Source: an uncultured Ruminococcus sp. (lineage in GTDB: Bacteria; Bacillota; Clostridia; Oscillospirales; Ruminococcaceae). Taken from it: a stretch of DNA of 5,583 bases. The stretch covers positions 1 to 5,583 of the forward strand of contig CAMHMM010000138.1 in the NCBI GenBank assembly GCA_946186215.1, read 5' to 3'. Made by a program: the position numbers and the translations under genes. Positions 1 through 5,260 of this stretch are shown here, piece by piece (within the stretch, counting starts at the first letter, position 1; each line of letters starts with the position of its first letter). The notes under the pieces are model-generated. The model worked only from the letters and a program-made list of their open reading frames with translations, was not told the origin of the DNA and searched no databases.

Positions 1-54
1 CCCACCACCACCGCCTGAAGGCGGCGGTCCCCCTCCCCTTTCAGGGGAGGCAAG
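1..54 (+). repeat. GC-rich dispersed hairpin repeat, copy A
   Basis: Two hairpins sit side by side. Positions 11-24 pair CCGCC with GGCGG. Positions 32-50 form an 8-bp stem, CCTCCCCT / AGGGGAGG, around a TTC loop. The 23 bases at 32-54 recur as an exact inverted copy at 188-210, and the flanking CCACCGCCT and CGGT blocks are also shared, so this is a repeat family and not a chance hairpin. There is no T-tract after the stem, so it is not a normal intrinsic terminator. The element may continue beyond the left edge of the window. Confidence 0.75.
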
Positions 55-76
55 ATACTGTTCCGGTGAGACAAGC

Positions 77-115
77 CATTATTAGTGCGGCCACCGCTCA
101 AATAATGCTTTTTTT
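77..115 (+). terminator. Rho-independent terminator of an upstream plus-strand gene outside the window
   Basis: CATTATT at 77-83 pairs with AATAATG at 101-107. After two mismatched positions the stem continues with GCGG (87-90) pairing with CCGC (94-97) around a CCA loop, giving 12 pairs in 14 positions. A run of seven T follows at 109-115. The T-run lies only on the plus-strand downstream side, so the terminator acts on transcription entering from the left. It cannot serve the minus-strand operon that ends at 374. Confidence 0.75.
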
Positions 116-118
116 ATT

Positions 119-187
119 AAGATACCGAACTGCAAAATTTCATTTTCTGATAAAATGAGAGTACGGGAGAGTGCAGGCTCTGCCTGC
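119..187 (-). repeat. Diverged inverted copy of the ~98-bp repeat unit
   Basis: Read on the minus strand, this begins with the same 15-nt hairpin as the tandem units at 4966-5260 (GCAGGC-AGA-GCCTGC, here 173-187). It continues with CCCGTACTCTC, a T-rich stretch, and TTTGCAGTTCGG followed by ATCTT. These match the order and spacing of the unit, with small indels. Similarity is lost below about 119, next to the terminator T-run, so about 30 bp of the unit's distal part is missing. It abuts copy B of the CCTCCCC hairpin repeat. Confidence 0.65.
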
Positions 188-235
188 CTTGCCTCCCCTG
201 AAAGGGGAGGCACCGAGCGTAGTGAGGCGGTGGGG
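188..235 (-). repeat. GC-rich dispersed hairpin repeat, copy B (inverted relative to copy A)
   Basis: Positions 192-210 form the stem CCTCCCCT / AGGGGAGG with a GAA loop. The block at 188-210 is an exact inverted copy of 32-54. The outer part, reading CCCCACCGCCT on the minus strand from 235, also matches the outer part of copy A, while the short stretch between is different. Copies A and B therefore face each other across about 130 bp that hold the terminator and one diverged ~98-bp repeat. Confidence 0.75.
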
Positions 236-279
236 TTAGTCACGGACAATATTACCGATACACTTTTACATACAATTTT

Positions 280-347
280 AAAGTTCCGAGCCACAAAAGA
301 ACAACTCCGTACAAATGAAATTACGGGTAGTTGTCGGCCTTGCCGAC
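280..347 (-). repeat. Diverged inverted copy of the ~98-bp repeat with a re-paired hairpin
   Basis: On the minus strand, positions 347 to 280 align without gaps to the first 68 bases of the tandem unit starting at 4966. By hand count about 40 of 53 positions outside the hairpin are identical, including ACCCGTA, TTTGTA and GCTCGGA. The leading hairpin is GTCGGC-AAG-GCCGAC instead of GCAGGC-AGA-GCCTGC. Two stem pairs have changed on both sides, so pairing is kept, and the loop also differs. The unit's distal ~30 bp are not recognisable here. Confidence 0.65.
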
Positions 348-356
348 CGGGCAACA

Positions 357-371
357 GCGGGCTTTGCCCGC
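357..371. repeat. GCGGGC-TTT-GCCCGC hairpin directly after the operon's last stop codon
   Basis: This is a perfect 6-bp stem with a 3-nt loop, the same geometry as the hairpins at 173-187 and 333-347. It starts two bases beyond the TGA stop of the minus-strand gene that ends at 374. It has no following T-tract on either strand, so it is not a canonical terminator. It might protect the 3' end of the operon mRNA or help Rho-dependent termination. No clear intrinsic terminator for this operon was found between 1 and 373. Confidence 0.5.
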
Positions 372-373
372 CC

Positions 374-1096
374 TCATTCCGCCTTGTGCTTTCTGAGCCA
401 GCCTCTGAATATGCCGCCCTGAAATACGGATATTATGATAAAGAATATATCCGCTACTGCAATGAACAGAAACGATGGCATCAGCGCCCGCGTGAACATC
501 ACGCCGCATTTTTTGCCTTTTGAGGCGGCAAGCCCCATCCTGATAAAACAAAACAGCACACCGAGATAGAAGAAAAGCACCGTCGCAAGCTGCTTTGCCA
601 GTACCACAGCGGCATCTGCCGCAGATACTCCCGTCACGAGCCTGAGCGCGAACAGCCCAAGATACACAAACACCATTATCCGTATCACATTGAGCATAAC
701 GCCGCCGCCAACGCCTGTACCACCGCAGAAGGAAAGACCGCTGCGCCCGCAGAAATTCTCGATAACCCGCATCAGCACACGGTTCTGATTTCCCTCGATG
801 AAACCGCCGTTTGATATGACATATACATTGGCGTATATATCGTTATTGCGGCAGAAGGTCTCTGCATCCTTCATGAAGGCTGCAAAATGCGAGGGCACAC
901 TGTCCACATACAAAGGCATAACGAAGAAAATATTGTCCGCATCCTTCATACGCCCGAGTATACGCTCATGGTCTCCCCTGTTGCGCAGGTTTTCGCGCAC
1001 AGCGGTGCCGCCTGTGAAGATGCGCTGCAGAAAGCAGAAATTCGCCGACACGCTCATTTTTTTCTTGGGGCTTGCATTTATGAAAAGGTTCTTCAC
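374..1096 (-). CDS. Flavodoxin-fold NAD(P)H-dependent oxidoreductase-like protein with a C-terminal membrane domain
   Basis: This 240-residue protein starts at a GTG overlapping the previous stop (GTGA), with GGAGG 7 nt upstream. Residues 1-130 resemble the NADPH-dependent FMN reductase/flavodoxin fold. INASPKKK at 6-13 corresponds to the phosphate-binding loop region, residues 60-70 carry the family's MPLYVDSVPSH stretch that lies near the flavin, and NGGFIEGNQN (96-105) and GGTGVGGGVML (125-135) follow in the expected order. After residue 133 the chain becomes hydrophobic, with probable membrane segments near 133-155, 160-185 and 205-228, and a basic tail, RGWLRKHK. From recollection, related proteins have a mostly soluble C-terminal part ending in a similar W/K-rich tail, so the membrane half is notable. 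It is the last gene of the TetR operon. Flavin binding and the redox partner are inferred. Confidence 0.8.
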   Translation of the reverse strand: MKNLFINASPKKKMSVSANFCFLQRIFTGGTAVRENLRNRGDHERILGRMKDADNIFFVMPLYVDSVPSHFAAFMKDAETFCRNNDIYANVYVISNGGFIEGNQNRVLMRVIENFCGRSGLSFCGGTGVGGGVMLNVIRIMVFVYLGLFALRLVTGVSAADAAVVLAKQLATVLFFYLGVLFCFIRMGLAASKGKKCGVMFTRALMPSFLFIAVADIFFIIISVFQGGIFRGWLRKHKAE

Positions 1097-1575
1097 AGCA
1101 GTTCCTCCAATCTCCGCGTATCATCACAGCGGCGGAACACCGCTTCCCTGAAACCGAAATTGACCGCATTTCTCTCGGCAAGGAGCGCGAATGTCTCTTC
1201 CTCGGCATCGGTCATGTCGCCGTAGGCTATCACATAAAGTCTGTCATGCATCCCGTACCTCAGTGTATGATGCATCTGTCTCCCGCGGTAGGTGGAAAAC
1301 GGCGTTGAAAGGCCGATACTGCGGTCTATGATGTTCTTCACGGCCGGCGAATATGAACCGTAGCAGTTTTCCGTAACGATTACAAGCTCATCCGCCGTAC
1401 CCACGATACGGGGTATCTGCTTTAGTCTGTCTTTCATGAAGCACTGAGCGGGCGTTTTTGTCCAGCACCCGAAGCACCCCTGACACGGCGCATATTTTCC
1501 GTCGGCATCTATAAGCTCATCACATTTTCCGGCGAACACTGCACCGTCTTCAAGATCGTGGATGATAACTCTCAC
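1093..1575 (-). CDS. Flavodoxin family protein with a CxxCxxC cysteine cluster
   Basis: This 160-residue protein starts at a GTG overlapping the stop of the protease gene (GTGA), with AGGGAG upstream. The N-terminus MRVIIHDLE lacks the usual GSPR loop, but the sequence CQGCFGCWTKTPAQC (31-45) is a hallmark of a small clostridial branch of the flavodoxin / FMN-reductase superfamily. Its cysteines are C31, C34, C37 and C45. VIVTENCYGSYSPAVKNIIDRSI (65-87) is the conserved strand, flavin-contact loop and helix, and MHHTLRYG (101-108) follows. The length is normal for this branch. The cysteines could be redox-active or bind a metal; the sequence alone does not decide. Overlaps on both sides imply translational coupling with the protease and with the second flavodoxin-like protein, possibly as a functional pair. 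Confidence 0.85.
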   Translation of the reverse strand: MRVIIHDLEDGAVFAGKCDELIDADGKYAPCQGCFGCWTKTPAQCFMKDRLKQIPRIVGTADELVIVTENCYGSYSPAVKNIIDRSIGLSTPFSTYRGRQMHHTLRYGMHDRLYVIAYGDMTDAEEETFALLAERNAVNFGFREAVFRRCDDTRRLEELL

Positions 1576-2315
1576 AGCTTTATCTCCCTTTCCGGCAGCT
1601 TTGCCACATAGATGGTGTATGCTATGATGATGATCCCGGTAATTGCGATGATAACGAGATCCTTCCCCATTTCTCCGAGACTGTCAGGGAGAAGCTGCGC
1701 TTTGTTGAACGCGCTCATGCAGTCGAATGCACTGTGAACGAGCACACACGGGATGATGCTCTCAGACTTCACGAATATGAACACCACCATAAAACCGAAT
1801 GCAACAGCAAATATTATCTGTATCACCGTTTCAAACAGATCCTGCCCGTTAAAAAGATTTACTATATGCCCTATCGCAAAGGTAAGAGCGGACACAAGAA
1901 CGGCTCTTTTTACGCTTGTCCTTGCTATGGCCTTGAACAAAAAGCCGCGAAAGATTACCTCTTCAAGAAGCCCTACACATAACATCATCACCGTGCGGAG
2001 CACAGTTGTCAGCAGACCGTATTCCATACCCACACCGAAGTATATGCCGTGCATACCCACAGCCACCAGCGGCAGATAGAACAGCATATCCTTAGCGGGG
2101 ATCTGCGGCTTGCACAGACCGAGATATCCCATCAGCCCGTTTTTTCCGGCGAATATGAGTATCAGGGCCGAGAGGGCGACCGCAAATACCGCCTCTGCAA
2201 GAAATTCAACGCCGACAGCCGTTGAAATGGCCGTTACATTGCTCAGCCCTATCACATATATCACGATAAGCATCACTGCAAAGCCCACAGGCTTGCTGTC
2301 AAAGAATTTTTTCAT
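1572..2315 (-). CDS. CPBP family intramembrane metalloprotease (Abi/CAAX protease type)
   Basis: This 247-residue, very hydrophobic protein has about seven to eight predicted membrane segments. It carries all three CPBP motifs: EEVIFRG (E118, E119, R123), FAIGH (F146, H150) and HSAFD (H194, D198). This family contains eukaryotic CAAX prenyl endopeptidase Rce1, bacterial bacteriocin-immunity proteins and regulators of membrane signalling. The bacterial substrate is usually unknown and cannot be named here. The motif residues are intact, so the protein is probably active and located in the cytoplasmic membrane. The start is ATG at 2315, overlapping the TetR stop (ATGA), with AGGAGA a few bases upstream. 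It is the second gene of the operon, which suggests it is controlled by the upstream regulator. Confidence 0.92.
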   Translation of the reverse strand: MKKFFDSKPVGFAVMLIVIYVIGLSNVTAISTAVGVEFLAEAVFAVALSALILIFAGKNGLMGYLGLCKPQIPAKDMLFYLPLVAVGMHGIYFGVGMEYGLLTTVLRTVMMLCVGLLEEVIFRGFLFKAIARTSVKRAVLVSALTFAIGHIVNLFNGQDLFETVIQIIFAVAFGFMVVFIFVKSESIIPCVLVHSAFDCMSAFNKAQLLPDSLGEMGKDLVIIAITGIIIIAYTIYVAKLPEREIKL

Positions 2316-2878
2316 TGATCTTCTCCTTTTATCATACCGATCGTGCCCATAAAAATATTGGTAAGCAGCCGTTCAAAATACTTTTCATCATATTCTATGG
2401 AATTATTCGCAAGCAGCGAAGCCGCCCCGTGTACGCATATGAACAGCGCCGCGAATGCCTCCGCCGCCTGATCCGGCGTAAGCCCTGCGCCCTCGCACAG
2501 CGGCTTTATCATAGGATTGTTCCCGTCCGCATACATGACATCGGAAAAGCCCGCATGAAATCTATCCGATTCAAACATAAAGCGGAAAAGATGTTTCTCC
2601 TCATATGCAAACAGGATATATCTCAGACCTATCGCCAGCATAGGATCATGCTCCTTATCTGGCGTGACGATATATTCACTGTGGTAGCGTTCCGCTTCGG
2701 AATATACATCCTCCCTGAGCTCGTCAACAGTCCTGTAATGATACATCACGGGCTGTGTGGAGCAGCCAAGCTCTGCTGCTACCCTGCGCACACTGAGGTT
2801 TTCCGCACCCTCTGCGCGAACCACGGCAAGCCCTGCCTGTGTAACCATATCCTTGCTTATCTTAGCCTTGGGCGGCAT
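2312..2878 (-). CDS. TetR/AcrR family transcriptional regulator
   Basis: This is a 188-residue protein with an N-terminal DNA-binding domain. Residues 8-27 form the first helices and 28-48 (LSVRRVAAELGCSTQPVMYHY) form the helix-turn-helix with the Y-H-Y end typical of TetR. The remaining residues, about 60-188, are helical and would bind an unknown ligand and dimerise. The start chosen is the ATG at 2878, which has AGAGGG six bases upstream. Longer reading to 2914 would place the start inside the palindrome, with no ribosome site. It is the first gene of a four-gene operon and lies just downstream of a palindrome, so autoregulation is likely. The ligand is not predictable. Confidence 0.9.
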   Translation of the reverse strand: MPPKAKISKDMVTQAGLAVVRAEGAENLSVRRVAAELGCSTQPVMYHYRTVDELREDVYSEAERYHSEYIVTPDKEHDPMLAIGLRYILFAYEEKHLFRFMFESDRFHAGFSDVMYADGNNPMIKPLCEGAGLTPDQAAEAFAALFICVHGAASLLANNSIEYDEKYFERLLTNIFMGTIGMIKGEDQ

Positions 2879-2905
2879 GAACATCCCTCTTTCATAATTG
2901 CAGTT

Positions 2906-2923
2906 ATATAACATATGTTGTAT
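2906..2923. promoter_or_regulatory. Candidate TetR-family operator (imperfect palindrome)
   Basis: AACATATGTT at 2910-2919 is a perfect 10-bp palindrome. After one mismatched pair it extends by ATA / TAT on each side, making an 18-bp dyad. It lies between the predicted transcription start (near 2929) and the TetR start codon, where a bound repressor would block elongation. An 8-bp direct repeat, AGTTATAT, occurs at 2902-2909 and again at 2930-2937, the second overlapping the -10 box, so the operator may be larger or double. The region is AT-rich, so some symmetry could be chance. Confidence 0.5.
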
Positions 2924-2935
2924 TACATTAGTTAT

Positions 2936-2964
2936 ATTATAAAAACAACAGATGCAAAAGTCAA
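2936..2964 (-). promoter_or_regulatory. Sigma-A promoter of the TetR-CPBP-flavodoxin operon
   Basis: Read on the minus strand, TTGACT (2959-2964) and TATAAT (2936-2941) are separated by exactly 17 bp. The match to consensus is 11 of 12. Transcription would begin near 2929, leaving a leader of about 50 nt before the TetR ATG at 2878. The candidate operator lies in that leader. Confidence 0.8.
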
Positions 2965-3033
2965 TGACCTGTATGTTGATTTCGCTTAACTTTCACCTAT
3001 CTATCACCATTTTATCATATTTTGTGTTATGTA

Positions 3034-3061
3034 ATAAGCAATGCTCCGGAGCATTGCTTAT
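3034..3061 (-). terminator. 28-bp perfect palindrome, likely 3' hairpin of the GNAT operon
   Basis: The palindrome centres on CTCCGGAG and is perfect for 14 bp on each arm. It starts only six bases past the TAA stop of the minus-strand GNAT gene at 3068, the normal place for a terminator. The minus-strand sequence after it (TACATAACAC) lacks a real U-tract, so termination may be weak or the hairpin may act mainly in mRNA stabilisation. There is no T-tract on the plus side either. Confidence 0.55.
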
Positions 3062-3067
3062 CAGGTC

Positions 3068-3520
3068 TTACAGCTTATACTGCATGAAATTATTATTTTT
3101 GATAAATCCAAAGCTGGTATACAGCAATACACCCATATCCGATGCGGTTATCTGGACAACGCCGCAGCCGTGTATCCTTGCTTCATTTACCACCCTTGAA
3201 AGCAGTTCCTTTGCAATGCCCTGTCTGCGGTATGCTTTATCGGTAAACATACTTGAAAGCAGACCTATCTTACCGTTCGGGCATCCGAAATACGGTGGCT
3301 TTTCAACTATTGACATCCCGCTTGTACCGATTATCCTGTCATTATCCAAAGCGATCCACGAAACAAAGGTATCATCTGCCATATGGCGGGCGTAGTAATC
3401 CTTCAGCGCTGGTCTCAGGTCAATATCTTCCGTTGCCCCTTCTTCACGCAACTGGGCTATTCTCATCTCTATAAAAACATCAAGCTCCCTGTCGGTCAGT
3501 TTTTGATATGTAACAGACAT
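3068..3520 (-). CDS. GNAT family N-acetyltransferase
   Basis: This 150-residue single-domain GNAT would transfer the acetyl group of acetyl-CoA to an amine; the substrate is unknown. The acetyl-CoA motif A is seen around residues 86-112 (GLLSSMFTDKAYRRQGIAKELL), with the R-x-x-G-x-A pyrophosphate loop RRQGIA at 98-103. The C-terminal LYTSFGFIKNNNFMQYKL matches motif B, the usual Y/F-rich end. The start is the ATG at 3520, five bases after a strong GGAGG at 3526-3530. A TTG five codons further upstream sits before that site and is rejected as the start. The gene follows the propeller gene by 39 bp with no terminator between them, so it is probably the third gene of that operon. Confidence 0.9.
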   Translation of the reverse strand: MSVTYQKLTDRELDVFIEMRIAQLREEGATEDIDLRPALKDYYARHMADDTFVSWIALDNDRIIGTSGMSIVEKPPYFGCPNGKIGLLSSMFTDKAYRRQGIAKELLSRVVNEARIHGCGVVQITASDMGVLLYTSFGFIKNNNFMQYKL

Positions 3521-3559
3521 ATATACCTCCGTCAATTTCCTTTTTGAATTATTACGGCA

Positions 3560-4276
3560 TCAGCCGTTGATCTCCCAGATATGCTTTATTGAGACCTTCG
3601 GCGGTGCAGGCTTCTGCATCAGGCACTCGTGCTGCTTTGCAGTCATCTCCGTGCAGCCCTCAGTCTCCCAGTGCTTATATATCCACAGATACCAGCTGTC
3701 ATTCATTTCAAAGGGTGTCCACTCATTTATCGGGTATTCATTGCTCGTGATGCGTCTGAGCTCCCTGATCTCACCATCTGCAAGCTTTGCAGCGAACGGA
3801 TAGGCATATACGCCGCTGTCCCCCCGCATGAAGCCTGACACATAGACCTCGTTGGGATAGGTCTCGATATGCTTTAGAACCATCTGCTTATCGTCCGCAA
3901 AGTATGTGGCGATCTTATCGAAGGTCGCTCCGTCATACACGGAAAGCTGCGTTTGTGTAGATTTTTCAGGGCTTTCGATATTATAGAACATATCACCCGT
4001 CACAGAAAAGGCAAAACCCGAATCCTGCGCACCGATGCGCGTGATATTGACCTTTCTGATAAGGCTCAGCTTATCCAGATCATACACCACAAGGTAGCCT
4101 GTGTTCGACTTTGCCGCAAACACATTCGTACCGGAACGGAATGCGCCCTGATAGATGCATGACAGACCTTTGAACCGTGCCAGTTCATTGTCATTTTGAT
4201 CATAGACATAAATCGAGCCGCCGTTGCAGCCGACCTTATATTTACCGTTGTCAAAGAAGCCGTAGAATTTTTTCAT
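3560..4276 (-). CDS. Hypothetical WD40/beta-propeller-like protein
   Basis: The family of this 238-residue protein was not recognised. It has no signal peptide or membrane segment, so it is probably cytoplasmic. Repeated short beta-rich stretches end in a V-Y-D motif: SIYVYDQNDNELARF (21-35), GYLVVYDLDKLSLIRKV (60-76) and QLSVYDGATFDKIATYF (110-126). Further W/Y-rich stretches follow at 186-203. The roughly 40-50 residue spacing suggests propeller blades, but too few for a complete seven-blade ring, so it may be partial, small or oligomeric. The C-terminal part holds an odd acidic/cysteine stretch (ETEGCTEMTAKQHEC, 204-218). The start is the ATG at 4276, with AAGGG nine bases upstream and 18 bp after the preceding GNAT stop. 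The position between two acetyltransferases suggests a shared role, but none can be named. Confidence 0.8.
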   Translation of the reverse strand: MKKFYGFFDNGKYKVGCNGGSIYVYDQNDNELARFKGLSCIYQGAFRSGTNVFAAKSNTGYLVVYDLDKLSLIRKVNITRIGAQDSGFAFSVTGDMFYNIESPEKSTQTQLSVYDGATFDKIATYFADDKQMVLKHIETYPNEVYVSGFMRGDSGVYAYPFAAKLADGEIRELRRITSNEYPINEWTPFEMNDSWYLWIYKHWETEGCTEMTAKQHECLMQKPAPPKVSIKHIWEING

Positions 4277-4294
4277 CGTGTGTCACCCTTTTGA

Positions 4295-4840
4295 TTATTG
4301 ATCCTCTGTATTTATCCAGAACCGTTTCATTCTGCACCCGTCTGTTTCTATGATATTTTCAAGCTGTCCGCCGTTTGCAAGTATCGCCTTTTCACTGGCA
4401 ATATTGTCCGCATCACATACCACAAGCATTTTTTCGATACCCATTTTAGCGGCATTAATTACATTCAGGCGCAGCATCTGAGCTGCATATCCCTTCCCTC
4501 TTTCGGAAGGCCGGACAGTGTACCCGCAATGGCCGCCCCATGTACTGAGGATAGGATGATCTATGTGATGACGCAGATCTATTATCCCCACAAGCCTTTG
4601 GTCGCATTCCCTTATTGAAAAATAAGTTGTTGACGGCACCTTTGCACCGACCTGCTCACAAGTCTCAGGAGATTTACGCAATTTGCAGATATCTATCCAT
4701 TCCCCGGAAGCGGAACATTCTCTCAGTCCCATGCAGCCCGCAAACTGGTCATCATTGTCTTTATCCGCCTGAAGCACTTCATCCCTGAATTTCTGAAGTT
4801 CATCTGTATACTTTTCATCTGCTTCTGTAAGAAAAATCAT
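4295..4840 (-). CDS. GNAT family acetyltransferase, COG3981-like
   Basis: This 181-residue protein has the layout of the predicted acetyltransferases grouped as COG3981. VPSTTYFSIRECDQRLVGIIDLRH (68-91) is followed by GGHCGYTVRPSERGKGYAAQML (102-123). The acetyl-CoA loop is R114-G-K-G-Y-A119, within the R/Q-x-x-G-x-G/A consensus. VCDADNIASEKAILANGG (141-158) is the conserved strand and helix carrying the family's N and S residues. The substrate is unknown. The start at ATG 4840 gives the normal N-terminus, but the ribosome site is weak, with only AAGTGG upstream; this may keep expression low. It is the first gene of a three-gene operon behind a perfect promoter. Confidence 0.9.
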   Translation of the reverse strand: MIFLTEADEKYTDELQKFRDEVLQADKDNDDQFAGCMGLRECSASGEWIDICKLRKSPETCEQVGAKVPSTTYFSIRECDQRLVGIIDLRHHIDHPILSTWGGHCGYTVRPSERGKGYAAQMLRLNVINAAKMGIEKMLVVCDADNIASEKAILANGGQLENIIETDGCRMKRFWINTEDQ

Positions 4841-4916
4841 GTCTGTATACCACTTAACATTTTAATCATTATTGTCCGATATTCACGCAAAAGCCTGCTT
4901 GTATAAGTATAAAAAA

Positions 4917-4945
4917 ATTATAGCACAGTGTCCCTGCACTGTCAA
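4917..4945 (-). promoter_or_regulatory. Perfect-consensus promoter of the GNAT-propeller-GNAT operon
   Basis: On the minus strand, TTGACA (4940-4945) and TATAAT (4917-4922) are separated by 17 bp. Both hexamers and the spacing match the sigma-A consensus exactly. The start point would be near 4910, giving a leader of about 70 nt before the ATG at 4840. A promoter this strong is usually held down by a repressor, which fits the dyad in its spacer. Confidence 0.88.
4925..4942. promoter_or_regulatory. Candidate operator: dyad within the promoter spacer
   Basis: ACAGTG (4925-4930) and CACTGT (4937-4942) are exact inverted half-sites separated by TCCCTG. The dyad fills nearly the whole spacer and overlaps three bases of the -35 box, so a bound dimer would exclude RNA polymerase. 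No regulator gene is adjacent to this operon, so the binding protein, if any, is encoded elsewhere. It is offered from symmetry and position only. Confidence 0.5.
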
Positions 4946-4965
4946 TAAAAACTCTGTCGTCAAGG

Positions 4966-5260
4966 GCAGGCAGAGCCTGCATCCACCCGTACTTTCTTTT
5001 GTATAGAATCGCTCATTTGAAGCTCGGAGCTTTCATGTCCACTACTTTTTCACTTACCTGCAAAGCAGGCAGAGCCTGCACCCACCCGTACTATCTTGTA
5101 TGGATTCGCTCATTTGAAGCTCGGAGCTTTCACGCCCACTACTTTTTTCACTTACCGACAAGGCAGGCAGAGCCTGCATCCACCTGTACTCTCTTTTGTA
5201 TGGAATCACTCATTTGCAGCTCGGAGCTTTCATGCCTGCTATTTTTTTCACTTACCTGCA
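4966..5260 (+). repeat. Three tandem copies of a ~98-bp hairpin-bearing repeat
   Basis: Units run 4966-5064 (99 bp), 5065-5162 (98 bp) and 5163-5260 (98 bp). Each begins with GCAGGCAGAGCCTGC, a 6-bp stem with an AGA loop. Then come CCACCCGTACT (CCACCTGTACT in the third unit), TTTGTAT, TCATTTG, GCTCGGAGCTTTCA and a T-rich stretch ending in CACTTACC. By eye the units are about 85-90% identical. A second small hairpin, AAGCT-CGG-AGCTT, lies mid-unit in the first two copies. Unit lengths are not a multiple of three and indels shift the frame, so the open frames across it are not genes. The array sits between divergent promoters and starts about 20 bp upstream of the GNAT operon's -35 box. Confidence 0.9.

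Noticed and set aside
82..354. Open frame of 90 codons on the minus strand
   Set aside because: It consists almost wholly of the repeat cluster and the terminator. Its composition reflects the repeats, and no start context is present.
155..523. Open frame of 122 codons on the plus strand
   Set aside because: It runs through three hairpin repeats and then antisense into the 3' end of the membrane-flavodoxin gene. The sequence is low in hydrophobic order, shows no family resemblance and has no ribosome site.
2315..2911. Long plus-strand open frame of 198 codons
   Set aside because: It is the antisense shadow of the TetR gene, which has a clear helix-turn-helix, ribosome site and promoter.
2879..2914. 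Upstream ATG of the TetR gene at 2914
   Set aside because: It would start inside the palindrome without a ribosome site and adds residues not expected in the family. The ATG at 2878 has AGAGGG at good spacing.
3521..3535. TTG start at 3535 for the short GNAT gene
   Set aside because: The strong GGAGG site lies within those extra codons and directs initiation at the ATG at 3520.
3554..3567. Small ACGGC / GCCGT hairpin at the end of the propeller gene
   Set aside because: The five-pair stem overlaps the stop codon and has no T-tract, so it does not separate the propeller gene from the downstream GNAT.
4966..5260. Possible CRISPR array
   Set aside because: The repeating unit is the whole ~98 bp, with no short constant repeat separated by unique spacers; the region between hairpins is itself conserved.
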